A stretch of 56,117 nucleotides of DNA from Gammaproteobacteria bacterium (lineage in GTDB: Bacteria > Pseudomonadota > Gammaproteobacteria > JABCZS01), in NCBI GenBank assembly GCA_013289605.1, contig JABCZS010000013.1, forward strand, positions 1 to 56,117, given 5' to 3'. This document shows, piece by piece, positions 8,057 through 17,262 of this stretch. How positions within the stretch are numbered: the stretch's first letter is position 1; the number at the start of each line of letters is the position of its first letter. A program made the position numbers and the translations under genes. Below the pieces are notes generated by a model. It was given only the letters and a program-made list of their open reading frames with translations, searched no databases and was not told the DNA's origin.

Positions 8057-8893
8057 TTAAAAATCAAAAAGATAGGGTATTAATGGCTGATCGCTTACAT
8101 CAAATATAGAGAATAGCCCATTGTCTTCGCCGTCTTCTGCCAAGAGCGCGGCACGTTCCGGATCATTTAATTTCAGGATCTCATAGTTTTTTTCCGCCAA
8201 GTCATCTATGCCTAGAGCGCGGTAGGAAATGACCATGATGCATAGGGCATCGATGCGTTGCGGGGTTTGCGGGAAGTCTTTAATCACAATTTGTGCCCGC
8301 GCCGCGGCAGCCAGGTAAATTTTGCGCTCCAGATAATATTCGGCCACATTGATTTCATATTGGGCTAAGTCATTTCTAAGGGCGATCATACGCTGACGCG
8401 TATCCGGGGCATAACGGCTATTGGGAAAGCGACGCAGTAGCTCAGAAAAATAGGCATAAGCGGCTTGCCAGCCTGAAGGATCCCGCAGGGTCAGATCGAC
8501 GGGCAATACTCTTGCGGTAGTGCTAATGCTTTCGGTGGATTTAATCATGCCGCGCATATAATAGGCATAATCGACATCAGGGTGGCGCGGGTGCAGACGG
8601 ATAAAACGATCCGCTGCAGTCAGGGCGGCCGGTAGCTCTTTTAAGCGATAATGGGCATAAATCAGCGACAGCTGAGACTGTTCGGTATAATCCCCAAACG
8701 GGTATTGTGCATCCAGGCTTTGATAACCGTCTATGGCGCGCTCGTATCTACCTTCTTTCAGGTTGTTTTCGGCTTCAAGAAATATCTCGGGCGCGGTCCA
8801 ATCCTGGTAGGGATCGACTTTTTCGGATGAACAGCCTTGGAGCACTAATAAACCCAAAAATATGATAAAATAGGCGCTGTTTTTCCTTGCCAT
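8057..8893 (-). CDS. bamD: Outer membrane assembly lipoprotein BamD
   Basis: A 278-aa lipoprotein of the BAM complex, which inserts beta-barrel proteins into the outer membrane. The lipoprotein signal ends in LQGC with the lipidated Cys21. The mature part is a run of TPR-like helix pairs with the family signatures YERAIDGYQSLDAQYPFGDY, YAYYMRGM and RRFPNSRYAPDTRQRM. It is about 30 residues longer than E. coli BamD, mainly at the C-terminus (ALLAEDGEDNG and following). It is divergent from rluD with a 72-bp gap, the usual gammaproteobacterial arrangement. Confidence 0.95.
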   Translation of the reverse strand: MARKNSAYFIIFLGLLVLQGCSSEKVDPYQDWTAPEIFLEAENNLKEGRYERAIDGYQSLDAQYPFGDYTEQSQLSLIYAHYRLKELPAALTAADRFIRLHPRHPDVDYAYYMRGMIKSTESISTTARVLPVDLTLRDPSGWQAAYAYFSELLRRFPNSRYAPDTRQRMIALRNDLAQYEINVAEYYLERKIYLAAAARAQIVIKDFPQTPQRIDALCIMVISYRALGIDDLAEKNYEILKLNDPERAALLAEDGEDNGLFSIFDVSDQPLIPYLFDF

Positions 8894-8965
8894 GAGCGTA
8901 GGTTCCTGAAGGTTAAAAAACTTAAAGCGCAGTTTACCATAAACAAATTAATTGAGTACAACCCT

Positions 8966-9898
8966 GTGCAAGTGCAACTGACCCAAACTATCCCTGAACA
9001 TTTTGCCGGCAAACGTCTGGATCAAGCGCTAGCAAAGCTATTTCCCGATTATTCTCGCGTGCGCATTAAATCGTGGATCATCAATAAAGAAGTGCAAGTC
9101 AATGCCGCTTTTTGGGCGCCTACCGACAAAGTCCGAGGCGGAGAAGCCATCCTGATTAATGGCCATGTGCCCGAAGCGGTAGAATGGCGGCCCGAGCCGG
9201 TTGCATTGAATGTGGTGTATGCCGATGCCGACGTGATTATCATTAATAAACCTGCCGGTTGGGTAGTGCATCCCGCAGCAGGTCATTGCGGCGGCACGGT
9301 GGTCAATGCGATTTTGCATCATTATCCGGAATGCATACTGTTACCGCGTGGCGGTATCGTTCATCGTTTGGATAAAGATACCAGTGGCTTAATGATGATC
9401 GCGCGCAGTGTGCCTGCGCATACCGCTTTGGTCAAAGCCATCGCTGCGCGCACGGTGCACCGTGAATATGATGCGATCATTAATGGTGAGATGACCGGTG
9501 GCGGCACCGTGGATGCGCCATTGGGCCGGCATCCGCATAATCGTCTGCGTATGGCGGTGGTGGATTCGGGTAAAACGGCGATGACGCATTACCGTTTGGC
9601 GCAACGCCTTTGCGGCTATACCCATATTATTTGCCAGTTAGAAACCGGTCGCACCCATCAAATTCGCGTTCATATGGCGCATATTGGTTACCCTATAGTC
9701 GGTGATCCTGTCTATGGCGGGCGCTTGCGTCTGGCTAAAGACTTGTCTGAAAAAGCCCGTTTATATTTAGGTCATTTTAAGCGTCAAGCCTTGCATGCGC
9801 GAAAACTGATGTTTGCGCATCCTGTGACGGGAGAATTACTGAGCTTCACGGCGCCTATGCCGGAAGATATGCAGGCATTACTGCGGATTTTATCTTAG
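8966..9898 (+). CDS. rluD: 23S rRNA pseudouridine(1911/1915/1917) synthase RluD
   Basis: A 310-aa RluA-family pseudouridine synthase with an N-terminal S4 RNA-binding domain (residues ~15-70, KRLDQALAKLFPDYSR) and the catalytic motif HRLDKDTSGL with Asp136. The C-terminal GRTHQIRVHMAHIGYPIVGD block is also diagnostic. Position opposite bamD supports RluD over RluC. The start is GTG at 8966 with no in-frame ATG close by. The enzyme modifies helix 69 of 23S rRNA. Confidence 0.93.
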   Translation: MQVQLTQTIPEHFAGKRLDQALAKLFPDYSRVRIKSWIINKEVQVNAAFWAPTDKVRGGEAILINGHVPEAVEWRPEPVALNVVYADADVIIINKPAGWVVHPAAGHCGGTVVNAILHHYPECILLPRGGIVHRLDKDTSGLMMIARSVPAHTALVKAIAARTVHREYDAIINGEMTGGGTVDAPLGRHPHNRLRMAVVDSGKTAMTHYRLAQRLCGYTHIICQLETGRTHQIRVHMAHIGYPIVGDPVYGGRLRLAKDLSEKARLYLGHFKRQALHARKLMFAHPVTGELLSFTAPMPEDMQALLRILS

Positions 9899-9902
9899 GG
9901 AC

Positions 9903-9989
9903 TGATGAAATGCGGCGGTTAAAGTGTTTTTTGGCGATTTTGCGACAGCCATGAGCCAAAAAACACCTTAACCGCCGCATTTTTCATCA
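9903..9989. repeat. Long hairpin element (family 2), copy 1
   Basis: Arms 9903-9935 and 9955-9989 are near-perfect inverted repeats around a short loop. The 21-nt loop region (CGATTTTGCGACAGCCATGAG) equals, as reverse complement, the loop of the element at 55833-55929, while the arms differ between the two copies. It sits directly after the rluD stop and could act as a transcription terminator, although the T run is inside the stem. Confidence 0.8.
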
Positions 9990-10004
9990 CTCCTATTAAA
10001 TTCA

Positions 10005-10032
10005 CTTGAAAATTTCATTTCTAGCCCCATTC
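10005..10032 (+). promoter_or_regulatory. Heat-shock (sigma-32) promoter of clpB
   Basis: CTTGAAA at 10005-10011 and CCCCATTC at 10025-10032, separated by 13 nt, match the RpoH consensus (CTTGAAA, 13-15 nt, CCCCATNT) almost perfectly. The clpB start is 36 bp downstream of the -10 element. A second AT-rich stretch (TATAAATAC) follows. Confidence 0.85.
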
Positions 10033-10068
10033 TTTATAAATACATTTTTATAAAGTTGAGGACCCATC

Positions 10069-12654
10069 ATGCGCATTGAACAACTGACCCGAAAATTTCA
10101 GGATGCGATCAGTACCGCCCAATCCTTAGCCTTAGAACACGAACATACGGCGTTAGATGCCATCCACGTGATGACGGCACTCTTGGAGCAAGAAGGGGGC
10201 ATGGCGGCGAATGTGTTGCAACAAGCGGGCGTGAATATGCCGGCCCTGCAACAGTCTTTACAACAGGCCTTAGATAACGCTGCAAAATTTAAGCACCCAG
10301 AAGGGGAGTTGCAAATCACCCCTGAGCTGAATCGCATTTTTAATCAAACTGAAGTATTGGCCAAAAAACGAGGCGATCAATTTATCGCGAGTGAACTATT
10401 TATTTTAGCGGCAATAGACGACAAGGGTACCTTAGGGGAGTTATTACGTAAAGCCGGCGGTAAGCGTGAGGCCATTTTGCAAGCCATTGATGCCATGCGT
10501 GGAGGTGAGCGTGTTGCTTCAGAAGGAGCCGAAGATGAGCGACAAGCATTAAGCAAATACACAATAGACATCACTGAGCGGGCACGGCTTGGAAAATTGG
10601 ACCCTGTCATAGGCCGCGATGAAGTCATTCGTCGTACCATACAGGTATTGCAGCGTAGAACCAAAAATAATCCTGTATTAATTGGTGAGCCTGGAGTGGG
10701 GAAAACCGCAATTGTTGAAGGTTTGGCGCAGCGCATCGTTAATGGCGAAGTGCCTGAAGGCTTAAAAAATAAACGTGTGCTGGCGCTGGATATGGGCCTA
10801 TTGATTGCAGGCGCTAAATACCGCGGTGAATTTGAAGAGCGTTTAAAAGGCGTGCTCAAAGATTTAAGTAAACAAAGTGGGCAGGTGATTTTATTTATTG
10901 ATGAATTGCATACGATGGTCGGTGCAGGTAAAGCCGAAGGCTCGATGGATGCAGGCAATATGTTAAAACCTGCGCTTGCGCGCGGTGAATTACATTGTGT
11001 GGGCGCGACCACGCTCAAGGAATACCGTCAATACATAGAAAAGGATGCCGCGCTAGAGCGGCGTTTCCAGAAAGTCCTCGTGAGTGAGCCGAGTGTAGAA
11101 GATACCATTGCGATATTACGCGGCTTAAAACAACGCTATGAAGTGCATCACGGCGTTGAAATTACTGATCCTGCGATTATTGCCGCAGCTAATTTATCGC
11201 ATCGCTATATTACGGATCGTAATTTACCCGATAAAGCGATAGATTTAATTGATGAATCCGCGAGTTTAATTCGTATGGAAATTGATTCTAAACCCGAAGA
11301 AATGGATAAGTTAGACCGGCGGTTAATACAATTAAAAATTGAACGTGAAGCTTTGAAAAAAGAAAGCGATGACGCTTCGAAAAAACGTTTAAAAGATTTA
11401 GAATCAGAAATTCATAAACTTGAAAAAGAATATGCTGATCTTGATGAAATTTTAATGGCAGAAAAAGCTTCTGTACAGGGCGCGGCACAAATTAAGGAAG
11501 AAATTGAACAAGCGCAACTGGCATTAGAAACTGCGCAACGCAGTGGTGATTTAACGCGTATGTCTGAATTGCAATACGGCAAAATTCCAGAGCTGCAGAA
11601 AAAATTAGCCGCGCTTTCCGAGCACAAAGCCCCGACCTTACGTTTGTTGCGTAATAAAGTCACCGATGAGGAAATTGCCCAAGTCGTTTCGCGCTGGACT
11701 GGGATCCCCGTTTCAAAAATGCTAGAAGGTGAGAAGGAAAAATTATTGCATATGGAAGAAGCGCTGCATCAACGCGTGATCGGTCAAGATCAGGCGGTTA
11801 AAGCAGTCTCTAATGCGATTCGTCGCTCACGCGCTGGATTATCAGATCCTAAGCGTCCCGTCGGATCATTTATGTTTTTAGGGCCTACGGGGGTGGGTAA
11901 AACAGAATTATGCCGTGCGTTAGCCGGGTTTTTATTTGATACCGAAGAGGCATTGGTGCGAATAGACATGTCTGAATACATGGAAAAACATGCAGTCGCA
12001 CGTTTGATTGGCGCACCTCCTGGTTATGTCGGTTATGAGGAAGGGGGCTATTTGACTGAAGTCATACGAAGACGGCCTTATGCAGTGATATTATTTGATG
12101 AAATTGAAAAAGCGCATCCGGATGTGTTTAATATTTTATTGCAAGTGTTAGATGATGGACGCTTAACCGATGGTCAAGGGCGCACCGTTGATTTTCGTAA
12201 TACTGTTATTGTCATGACCTCGAATTTAGGATCGGATTTATTGCAAACCATGCATTTATCTGATGATTATAAAGCGATTAAAGAAGCCGTGATGAGTGTG
12301 GTTGAGCGTGAATTTAGGCCTGAATTTTTAAATCGGATCGATGAGTTTGTGGTGTTTCATGCGTTGGATAAAGCACACATCCATCACATTGCGCAGATCC
12401 AAATTAATATTCTGCGTGCGCGCTTAAAAGAGCGTGATTTGAATTTTGAGTTAACAAGTGCGGCGCTCGATAAAATTGCTGAGCAAGGGTATGATCCTGT
12501 TTATGGTGCAAGGCCTTTAAAACGCACGATAGGCACAGAATTAGAAAACCCCTTGGCTCAGGCGATATTAACCGGGAAGTTTTTACCGGGCGATACGATC
12601 GTTGCGGATTTGAAAGACGGGGAGTTGGTGTTTGAGAAGAAGACGGTGCGGTGA
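10069..12654 (+). CDS. clpB: ATP-dependent disaggregase ClpB
   Basis: An 861-aa Hsp100 chaperone that works with DnaK to pull apart protein aggregates in the cytoplasm. The N-domain covers residues 1-~150 and contains two Clp_N repeats. The two AAA+ modules have Walker A motifs GEPGVGKT (206-213) and GPTGVGKT (605-612), matching positions in the E. coli protein. A long coiled-coil middle domain (about 400-530, rich in Lys/Glu) separates them and identifies ClpB rather than ClpA/ClpC. Walker B motifs LFIDELHTM and LFDEIEKAH are present. Expression is probably heat-induced from the sigma-32 promoter just upstream. Confidence 0.97.
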   Translation: MRIEQLTRKFQDAISTAQSLALEHEHTALDAIHVMTALLEQEGGMAANVLQQAGVNMPALQQSLQQALDNAAKFKHPEGELQITPELNRIFNQTEVLAKKRGDQFIASELFILAAIDDKGTLGELLRKAGGKREAILQAIDAMRGGERVASEGAEDERQALSKYTIDITERARLGKLDPVIGRDEVIRRTIQVLQRRTKNNPVLIGEPGVGKTAIVEGLAQRIVNGEVPEGLKNKRVLALDMGLLIAGAKYRGEFEERLKGVLKDLSKQSGQVILFIDELHTMVGAGKAEGSMDAGNMLKPALARGELHCVGATTLKEYRQYIEKDAALERRFQKVLVSEPSVEDTIAILRGLKQRYEVHHGVEITDPAIIAAANLSHRYITDRNLPDKAIDLIDESASLIRMEIDSKPEEMDKLDRRLIQLKIEREALKKESDDASKKRLKDLESEIHKLEKEYADLDEILMAEKASVQGAAQIKEEIEQAQLALETAQRSGDLTRMSELQYGKIPELQKKLAALSEHKAPTLRLLRNKVTDEEIAQVVSRWTGIPVSKMLEGEKEKLLHMEEALHQRVIGQDQAVKAVSNAIRRSRAGLSDPKRPVGSFMFLGPTGVGKTELCRALAGFLFDTEEALVRIDMSEYMEKHAVARLIGAPPGYVGYEEGGYLTEVIRRRPYAVILFDEIEKAHPDVFNILLQVLDDGRLTDGQGRTVDFRNTVIVMTSNLGSDLLQTMHLSDDYKAIKEAVMSVVEREFRPEFLNRIDEFVVFHALDKAHIHHIAQIQINILRARLKERDLNFELTSAALDKIAEQGYDPVYGARPLKRTIGTELENPLAQAILTGKFLPGDTIVADLKDGELVFEKKTVR

Positions 12655-12683
12655 TGGGAATAAGAGGTGTAATCATACGCCGT

Positions 12684-12871
12684 AAAATCCCCCCGTCTTG
12701 AGCGGCCGACCCCCTTTACAAAGGGGGCAAGCTATTTCCACGATCAATGTACGCCCCGGCCTTTAAAGAGGGTAGTTAATAGTCATCTTTAGGAAGCAGC
12801 AATTTTTTGCGACTGGAATTGCCCCCTTTGTAAAGGGGGCCGGCCGTTTCGGCCGGGGGGATTTTTAACGG
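12684..12871. repeat. Inverted pair of mini-elements (family 1)
   Basis: The left copy (12684-12731) reads AAAATCCCCCC to GGGGGCAAG, and the right copy (12819-12871) reads TTGCCCCC to GGGGGATTTTTAACGG, so the pair is inverted around an 87-bp spacer. The left copy has a degraded second hairpin (CCGTCTTGAGCGGCCGA). It fills the gap between clpB and the convergent DUF3579 gene. Confidence 0.9.
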
Positions 12872-12899
12872 ACAGTGAAATTAAAACTGAACCTAAATA

Positions 12900-13214
12900 C
12901 TACTTCTTCCCTACCGCATCATCCCCAGTATCCCCATCCTCAATCTCATCGCAAATCACCAAATGATTCGTCTTCGCAAAATCAATTAATTGCGCATACA
13001 ATTCAGGATTGCTTACTTTGAGGACATCATCGACGATCACGCATTTATGACCATTTTTAATGCTTGGAGTCAGTAGGGGAGAGTAAACCATGCGGCGGTC
13101 GTGAAAGGTGGCGAGTTTGCCGCTGATGCGCTCGGCCCAGTCGCTAGGCCTAAAGGTATCGCCTTCGGTGGTGATGCCTTCGATAACTGTTTTATGTGTG
13201 TTAGTTTTATTCAT
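12900..13214 (-). CDS. DUF3579-family protein
   Basis: A 104-aa soluble protein. The segment GITTEGDTFRPSDWAERISGKLATF, followed by RRMVYSPLLTP and NGHKCVIVDDVLK, is the conserved core of DUF3579, a small family of unknown function common in beta- and gammaproteobacteria. The acidic tail (EDGDTGDDAVG) looks unstructured. It is monocistronic, with a mini-element pair downstream and pssA divergent upstream. Confidence 0.8.
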   Translation of the reverse strand: MNKTNTHKTVIEGITTEGDTFRPSDWAERISGKLATFHDRRMVYSPLLTPSIKNGHKCVIVDDVLKVSNPELYAQLIDFAKTNHLVICDEIEDGDTGDDAVGKK

Positions 13215-13299
13215 AGCGGGATTATATCGTCGTAACCGTCGTTCTGTCTATCCATAACGGAATTTATGTTAAACTGCTTGCCAGTTAATGAGGGTACCC

Positions 13300-14076
13300 A
13301 TGAGCGAACAAGACACTCCAACCAAACAACAGCACCGCGGTATTTATTTACTCCCGAATGCCATTACGACCTGTGCCTTATTTGCAGGTTTTTATGCCAT
13401 AGTCGCCGCCATGAAAGGTTATTTTGATATTGCGGCCATGGCTATATTTATTGCGATGGTGGCCGACACCCTGGATGGCCGGGTGGCACGTCTGACCAAG
13501 ACCCAGAGCGCATTTGGCGCCCAGTATGACAGCCTCTCAGATATGGTGTCCTTTGGCGTAGCGCCGGCGCTGGTGGCGTATAACTGGGGGTTATCGGATT
13601 TAGGTAAGTTAGGCTGGCTAGCCGCATTCTTTTATACGGCCACTGCAGCCATGCGTCTTGCGCGGTTTAATACGCAACTCGGGCAAGCCGCCACCCCCTT
13701 TTTTATAGGCTTACCCAGTCCTGCTGCGGCAGGCGTAGTCGCAGGGACGGTTTGGCTAGGGCATGATATTGGCGTGCATGGGCAGCAGCTAGATATTATT
13801 GTGGCCTTGCTCACAGTGGCCGCAGGGGCTTTAATGGTCAGTAATTTTCAGTATGAGAGCTTTAAACGCATCGATTTGCGTGGCCGTGTCCCTTTTATCT
13901 CCTTATTTATTGTGTTGCTGGTATTGGTCAGCATCGCGGTAGACCCTCCTAAAATCCTCTTTGTCATATTTCTTATTTTCGCCTTGTCTGGCCCGCTATT
14001 GGCTTTATATCACTGGTCATGGACTCATAAGCTTTATAAAGCCTTATCCAGTCGAATACCCAAAAAAACAAAATAG
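13300..14076 (+). CDS. pssA: CDP-diacylglycerol-serine O-phosphatidyltransferase
   Basis: A 258-aa integral membrane enzyme making phosphatidylserine from CDP-diacylglycerol and serine, the first step to phosphatidylethanolamine. The CDP-alcohol phosphotransferase signature DG..AR, 8 residues, G...D...D is complete (DGRVARLTK to GAQYDSLSD). Several hydrophobic helices follow. I place the start at ATG 13300 (MSEQDTP) because GAGGG lies 5-10 bp before it; the in-frame ATG at 13288 has no ribosome binding site. This is the membrane-embedded type II enzyme, not the E. coli-type PssA. Confidence 0.92.
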   Translation: MSEQDTPTKQQHRGIYLLPNAITTCALFAGFYAIVAAMKGYFDIAAMAIFIAMVADTLDGRVARLTKTQSAFGAQYDSLSDMVSFGVAPALVAYNWGLSDLGKLGWLAAFFYTATAAMRLARFNTQLGQAATPFFIGLPSPAAAGVVAGTVWLGHDIGVHGQQLDIIVALLTVAAGALMVSNFQYESFKRIDLRGRVPFISLFIVLLVLVSIAVDPPKILFVIFLIFALSGPLLALYHWSWTHKLYKALSSRIPKKTK

Positions 14077-14088
14077 TAATTTTTACGC

Positions 14089-14108
14089 CTTAATGTTTCT
14101 TTAAGATT
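14089..14108 (+). promoter_or_regulatory. PmrA-box-like tandem repeat
   Basis: CTTAATGTT, then TC, then TTTAAGATT: two 9-mers separated by 2 nt, agreeing with the Legionella/Coxiella PmrA element (cTTAATatT twice, 2-nt gap) at 15 of 18 positions. A TTATAT -10 candidate is at 14126-14131, 17 nt downstream, and the likely start codon is at 14158. This is the best such match in the window on the plus strand. Confidence 0.6.
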
Positions 14109-14157
14109 TATTAGGTAGGCTGACCTTATATCTAGTCATTAGGTGGAGTGCGTTATT

Positions 14158-15828
14158 ATGGTATGGGGACCCAATTTTGCGAGAAATCGTTTATTAAATG
14201 ATTTAGTTGAAACAGAAGATTTCAAAAAATTTCTACAGTTTGCAGTTGTTGAGTCTAAAGACGATAAGGATACCACTTCAAAAGTCACTCCCGGAGCTAT
14301 AGTCAAGCAGCTTAAATTAAAAGAACGTTTGGAAATCAAGAAGCGGTTTAGAACTTTTGATGCGGAACTGAAAAGGGACTCTATTGGCGCGGGAGGCCTA
14401 ATTAGAGGCACATCCGGCGGCCTTGCGGATGATAATATTGTAAAATATGGAAACAATAATAAAGTTGCATTTAGAAAGTTCTCTAGTGAAACTGCCCAAA
14501 CTAATGTCACAAAAGTTAACCCTCTTGATATAGAATACAACGCTTGGTATGAGGAACGCCTAACTGCCTCTCTTGCCTCGTCACTAGGCAGCCTTTGGAT
14601 CCATCGATTTTATGTTTGGGGCGGGATTTATAGCACTTTAGAAGCCATATTTATCACTATGGCGGCCATACATGCTGCACAGAAAGATGTCCCTACTGCA
14701 GAATTAGCTAAGTTTATAGTAGAAGGATCATTTATTGCGGGTGTATTTACTGTTTTTGTTCCTATTACTTTGGGTTTATGGTGTGCTTGGAACCTGATTG
14801 ATGCCTTTGCGCAATATGCTGATGCCTATAAAGACTATAAAAATGGTGATAAAAAATTAGCCCTTACTAACGCCTTTTCAGCAACGCTGGTGTTAATTGG
14901 TACTGGAATTACTGCCGCAGTTATGTATGGTGGTCTTGGTGCGGTGGGGGGGATGACAGGATTTGGGTTCGGGCCTATTAGCTTTGCGTGTTGCATGTTT
15001 TTCACGGCCTTAGCTGCGCATTTTGAGCTGACCGCATTAAAAGAGATAAAGATTTCAGGCAATGATACACTGCAAGATTTAACAGATGGCGCTGTGGCTG
15101 AACAAGCTTTTGAAAGAATCAAAAAAATCATCATTGAGTTGGGTATCGCTCCCGATGATTCTAAAGATCCTCTCAAACAACAAAAATTCGATCAGGCATT
15201 AATGAGTTTATCGGTTACTGAAGTAAGAGCAATACTCGATGCGCAGATTAAACTTAAAACCACCGCAAGATTTGTCTGGGGATCATGTGCTTTAGCGATG
15301 TCTGCTGTGGCGATTATGCTCATTACTACCGTGGGTGCTGCCGTATTTCTTACCAATCCTATCGGATTAGCCATTATTGGGGCGATAGTGGTATTGGGTT
15401 TAATAGCGACTATCGGGACTCGACTTTATTTAAGACATCAAGAAGCTGTGGCTAAAAATGAGATCATATCGATATTAGGTGCTAAACCTGGCGCATTAGA
15501 TACTGAGGTGCAAAAGAAATATGTTGAGGCAACAACACCTAAATCAACTGTCAATGCAAACAAAACTGTATCTACTGCATCTACTGCCACGGCATCCACC
15601 GCATCAACTCACTCAGCTACTGCGCTCCCTCTAAACTTCCAGCAGAGTAATCATCGTTCTAATCATCATGGTGCAAATAATGTTCAAAAGCGCTCTACGA
15701 AAACCCCGCCCACCTCTCCAACCTCTGCTTGGAATATGGCACAATATGGAAGAGGAGTATGGCATTTATTTACGGGAAATGGCGCAGATTTGGCGAATCA
15801 AACCCATCCTATAGTGAAATTTAAATAA
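14158..15828 (+). CDS. Unknown 556-aa multi-pass membrane protein, candidate effector
   Basis: I recognise no family. The start is set at ATG 14158 because AGGTGGAG lies 9 nt upstream; an in-frame GTG at 14143 overlaps that ribosome binding site. The N-terminal ~135 residues are polar and charged. Hydrophobic segments follow near residues 140-165, 190-215, 245-285, 375-400 and 402-425, in pairs that may form hairpins, with a soluble block (~300-370) between the two clusters. The last ~100 residues are Ser/Thr/Ala/His-rich and look disordered (runs of ASTAT, then HRSNHHGANN). A PmrA-box-like site lies upstream. This is reminiscent of membrane-inserted Dot/Icm effectors, but that is inference. 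No Sec signal or catalytic motif is seen. Confidence 0.7.
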   Translation: MVWGPNFARNRLLNDLVETEDFKKFLQFAVVESKDDKDTTSKVTPGAIVKQLKLKERLEIKKRFRTFDAELKRDSIGAGGLIRGTSGGLADDNIVKYGNNNKVAFRKFSSETAQTNVTKVNPLDIEYNAWYEERLTASLASSLGSLWIHRFYVWGGIYSTLEAIFITMAAIHAAQKDVPTAELAKFIVEGSFIAGVFTVFVPITLGLWCAWNLIDAFAQYADAYKDYKNGDKKLALTNAFSATLVLIGTGITAAVMYGGLGAVGGMTGFGFGPISFACCMFFTALAAHFELTALKEIKISGNDTLQDLTDGAVAEQAFERIKKIIIELGIAPDDSKDPLKQQKFDQALMSLSVTEVRAILDAQIKLKTTARFVWGSCALAMSAVAIMLITTVGAAVFLTNPIGLAIIGAIVVLGLIATIGTRLYLRHQEAVAKNEIISILGAKPGALDTEVQKKYVEATTPKSTVNANKTVSTASTATASTASTHSATALPLNFQQSNHRSNHHGANNVQKRSTKTPPTSPTSAWNMAQYGRGVWHLFTGNGADLANQTHPIVKFK

Positions 15829-15864
15829 TCACTAAAAGAACTAGAGTTAGAGGTATCGTTGTAT

Positions 15865-17262
15865 TTAAAATAACACTTCAACCTTTAATCCCGTATGCCC
15901 ATCGGGTTTAGAGACTTTAATGTTTGCACCATGCAGCTCCACAATTTGTTGAACGATAGATAACCCTAAGCCAGATCCTGACGCTTGATTACCCAATTGA
16001 CGATAAAACCTATCAAAAATTCGGCCATATAATTCTTCGGGTACACCGGGACCGCTATCGCTGACACAAAATACAGGAGCCTTGGTTTCAGGTTGCATAA
16101 ATGTGCTGACTTCGACACGTCCACCGATAGGCGTATAACGGATCGCATTATCAATTAAATTGCGCATCAATACTTGTAATAAAGTAGCATTACCCTCTAG
16201 CCTTGCAGGCGTTTTGTTTTCATCAAACGAAATTTCAATATTTTTTTGCAGCGCATCCGGCACGAGTTCTGCGATAATTTCTATCGCAAGTTTGGATAAA
16301 TCGACTTGTTGGATATCTTTAAGCCCTTGATCGGGGCGTAAATTACTTAAAGTGAGCAATTGCGTGACGACGCGCGCGCACCTATCGACACAACGAATGA
16401 TTTTGCTGAGTGCTTCTTGATAGGCTTGGGGCGTGCTGGCTTGTTCTGCGACTTGCGCCTGCGTTTTTAACGCGGCTAGCGGCGTGCGCAATTCATGTGC
16501 GGCATCGGCGGTGAAGCGTTTTTCTCGGCTATAGGCGTCTTCTAAGCGGGCTAATAATTGATTGATTTCAACGATGAGGGGCTGAATTTCTTTAGGGACT
16601 TGCGCAGTATCTACGGGTTGTAAATGATCCAAGGCGCGGGCTTTGACTTCCTTAATGGTACGTTGTAAAGGTTTTAATCCCGCGCGCACACTAAACCAAA
16701 TAATAAAAATGGAAATAGGATAAATCAATAAATCCGGCAAAATATTGCCTAAGGCAATATTGCGTACTAAACGTGAGCGCACATCGTCGCGCTGTGCAAC
16801 TTGATAGCGTATTTGATGCACATCATCGGTGAGGGTGTATACACGCCAACCGTAATGACCAATATCTGAATATGCAAATCCTGGGGTATCTTTGGCTAAA
16901 GGAAAAGAGGGTGCCCCCTCGGTACGTGCCAATAAGGTACCAGACAGCGACCAAATTTGAAATACGCGGCGCGTATCATAGCGATGCAGTGAGTCACCGT
17001 ATAAGGCATCCCATAATTTAGGCGGCAGATACGTTTGTGTCGGTGAGAAGAGGGAATTGATATCGCCTAGATTTTTAGCCAGCGGCCCGGTGCTTTGTTC
17101 GACCGTATGTTTAATGACATGAGCGGCTTCAATCAGCTGCGCATCGAAAATACTATTAATTTTACGGGTGACATCGAAATAAGTATATAACGCCGCTCCC
17201 GTAATCAAACAAGTTACAGTGGATAACAAGCTTAACAGCAGAAAGCGGCGGATTGAGGGCAT
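15865..17262 (-). CDS. pmrB: Sensor histidine kinase, PmrB/QseC type
   Basis: A 465-aa inner-membrane kinase. Membrane helices at residues 7-28 and 168-192 bracket a ~140-residue periplasmic sensor region. A HAMP-like linker follows, then the HisKA dimerisation/phosphoacceptor domain with His256 in AAHELRTPLAAL, and a HATPase domain with N box LIDNAIRYTP, G1 VSDSGPGVP and G2 GSGLGLSIV. The start codon overlaps the stop of the upstream regulator gene by 1 nt (TAATG), so the two are translationally coupled. PmrB versus QseC cannot be fixed from sequence alone; the signal sensed is unknown. Confidence 0.85.
   Translation of the reverse strand: MPSIRRFLLLSLLSTVTCLITGAALYTYFDVTRKINSIFDAQLIEAAHVIKHTVEQSTGPLAKNLGDINSLFSPTQTYLPPKLWDALYGDSLHRYDTRRVFQIWSLSGTLLARTEGAPSFPLAKDTPGFAYSDIGHYGWRVYTLTDDVHQIRYQVAQRDDVRSRLVRNIALGNILPDLLIYPISIFIIWFSVRAGLKPLQRTIKEVKARALDHLQPVDTAQVPKEIQPLIVEINQLLARLEDAYSREKRFTADAAHELRTPLAALKTQAQVAEQASTPQAYQEALSKIIRCVDRCARVVTQLLTLSNLRPDQGLKDIQQVDLSKLAIEIIAELVPDALQKNIEISFDENKTPARLEGNATLLQVLMRNLIDNAIRYTPIGGRVEVSTFMQPETKAPVFCVSDSGPGVPEELYGRIFDRFYRQLGNQASGSGLGLSIVQQIVELHGANIKVSKPDGHTGLKVEVLF

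Noticed and set aside
10377..11018. A 213-residue open frame antisense to clpB
   Set aside because: It is the complement of strongly conserved AAA+ coding sequence, rich in Ser/Pro/Asn as expected for a shadow frame.
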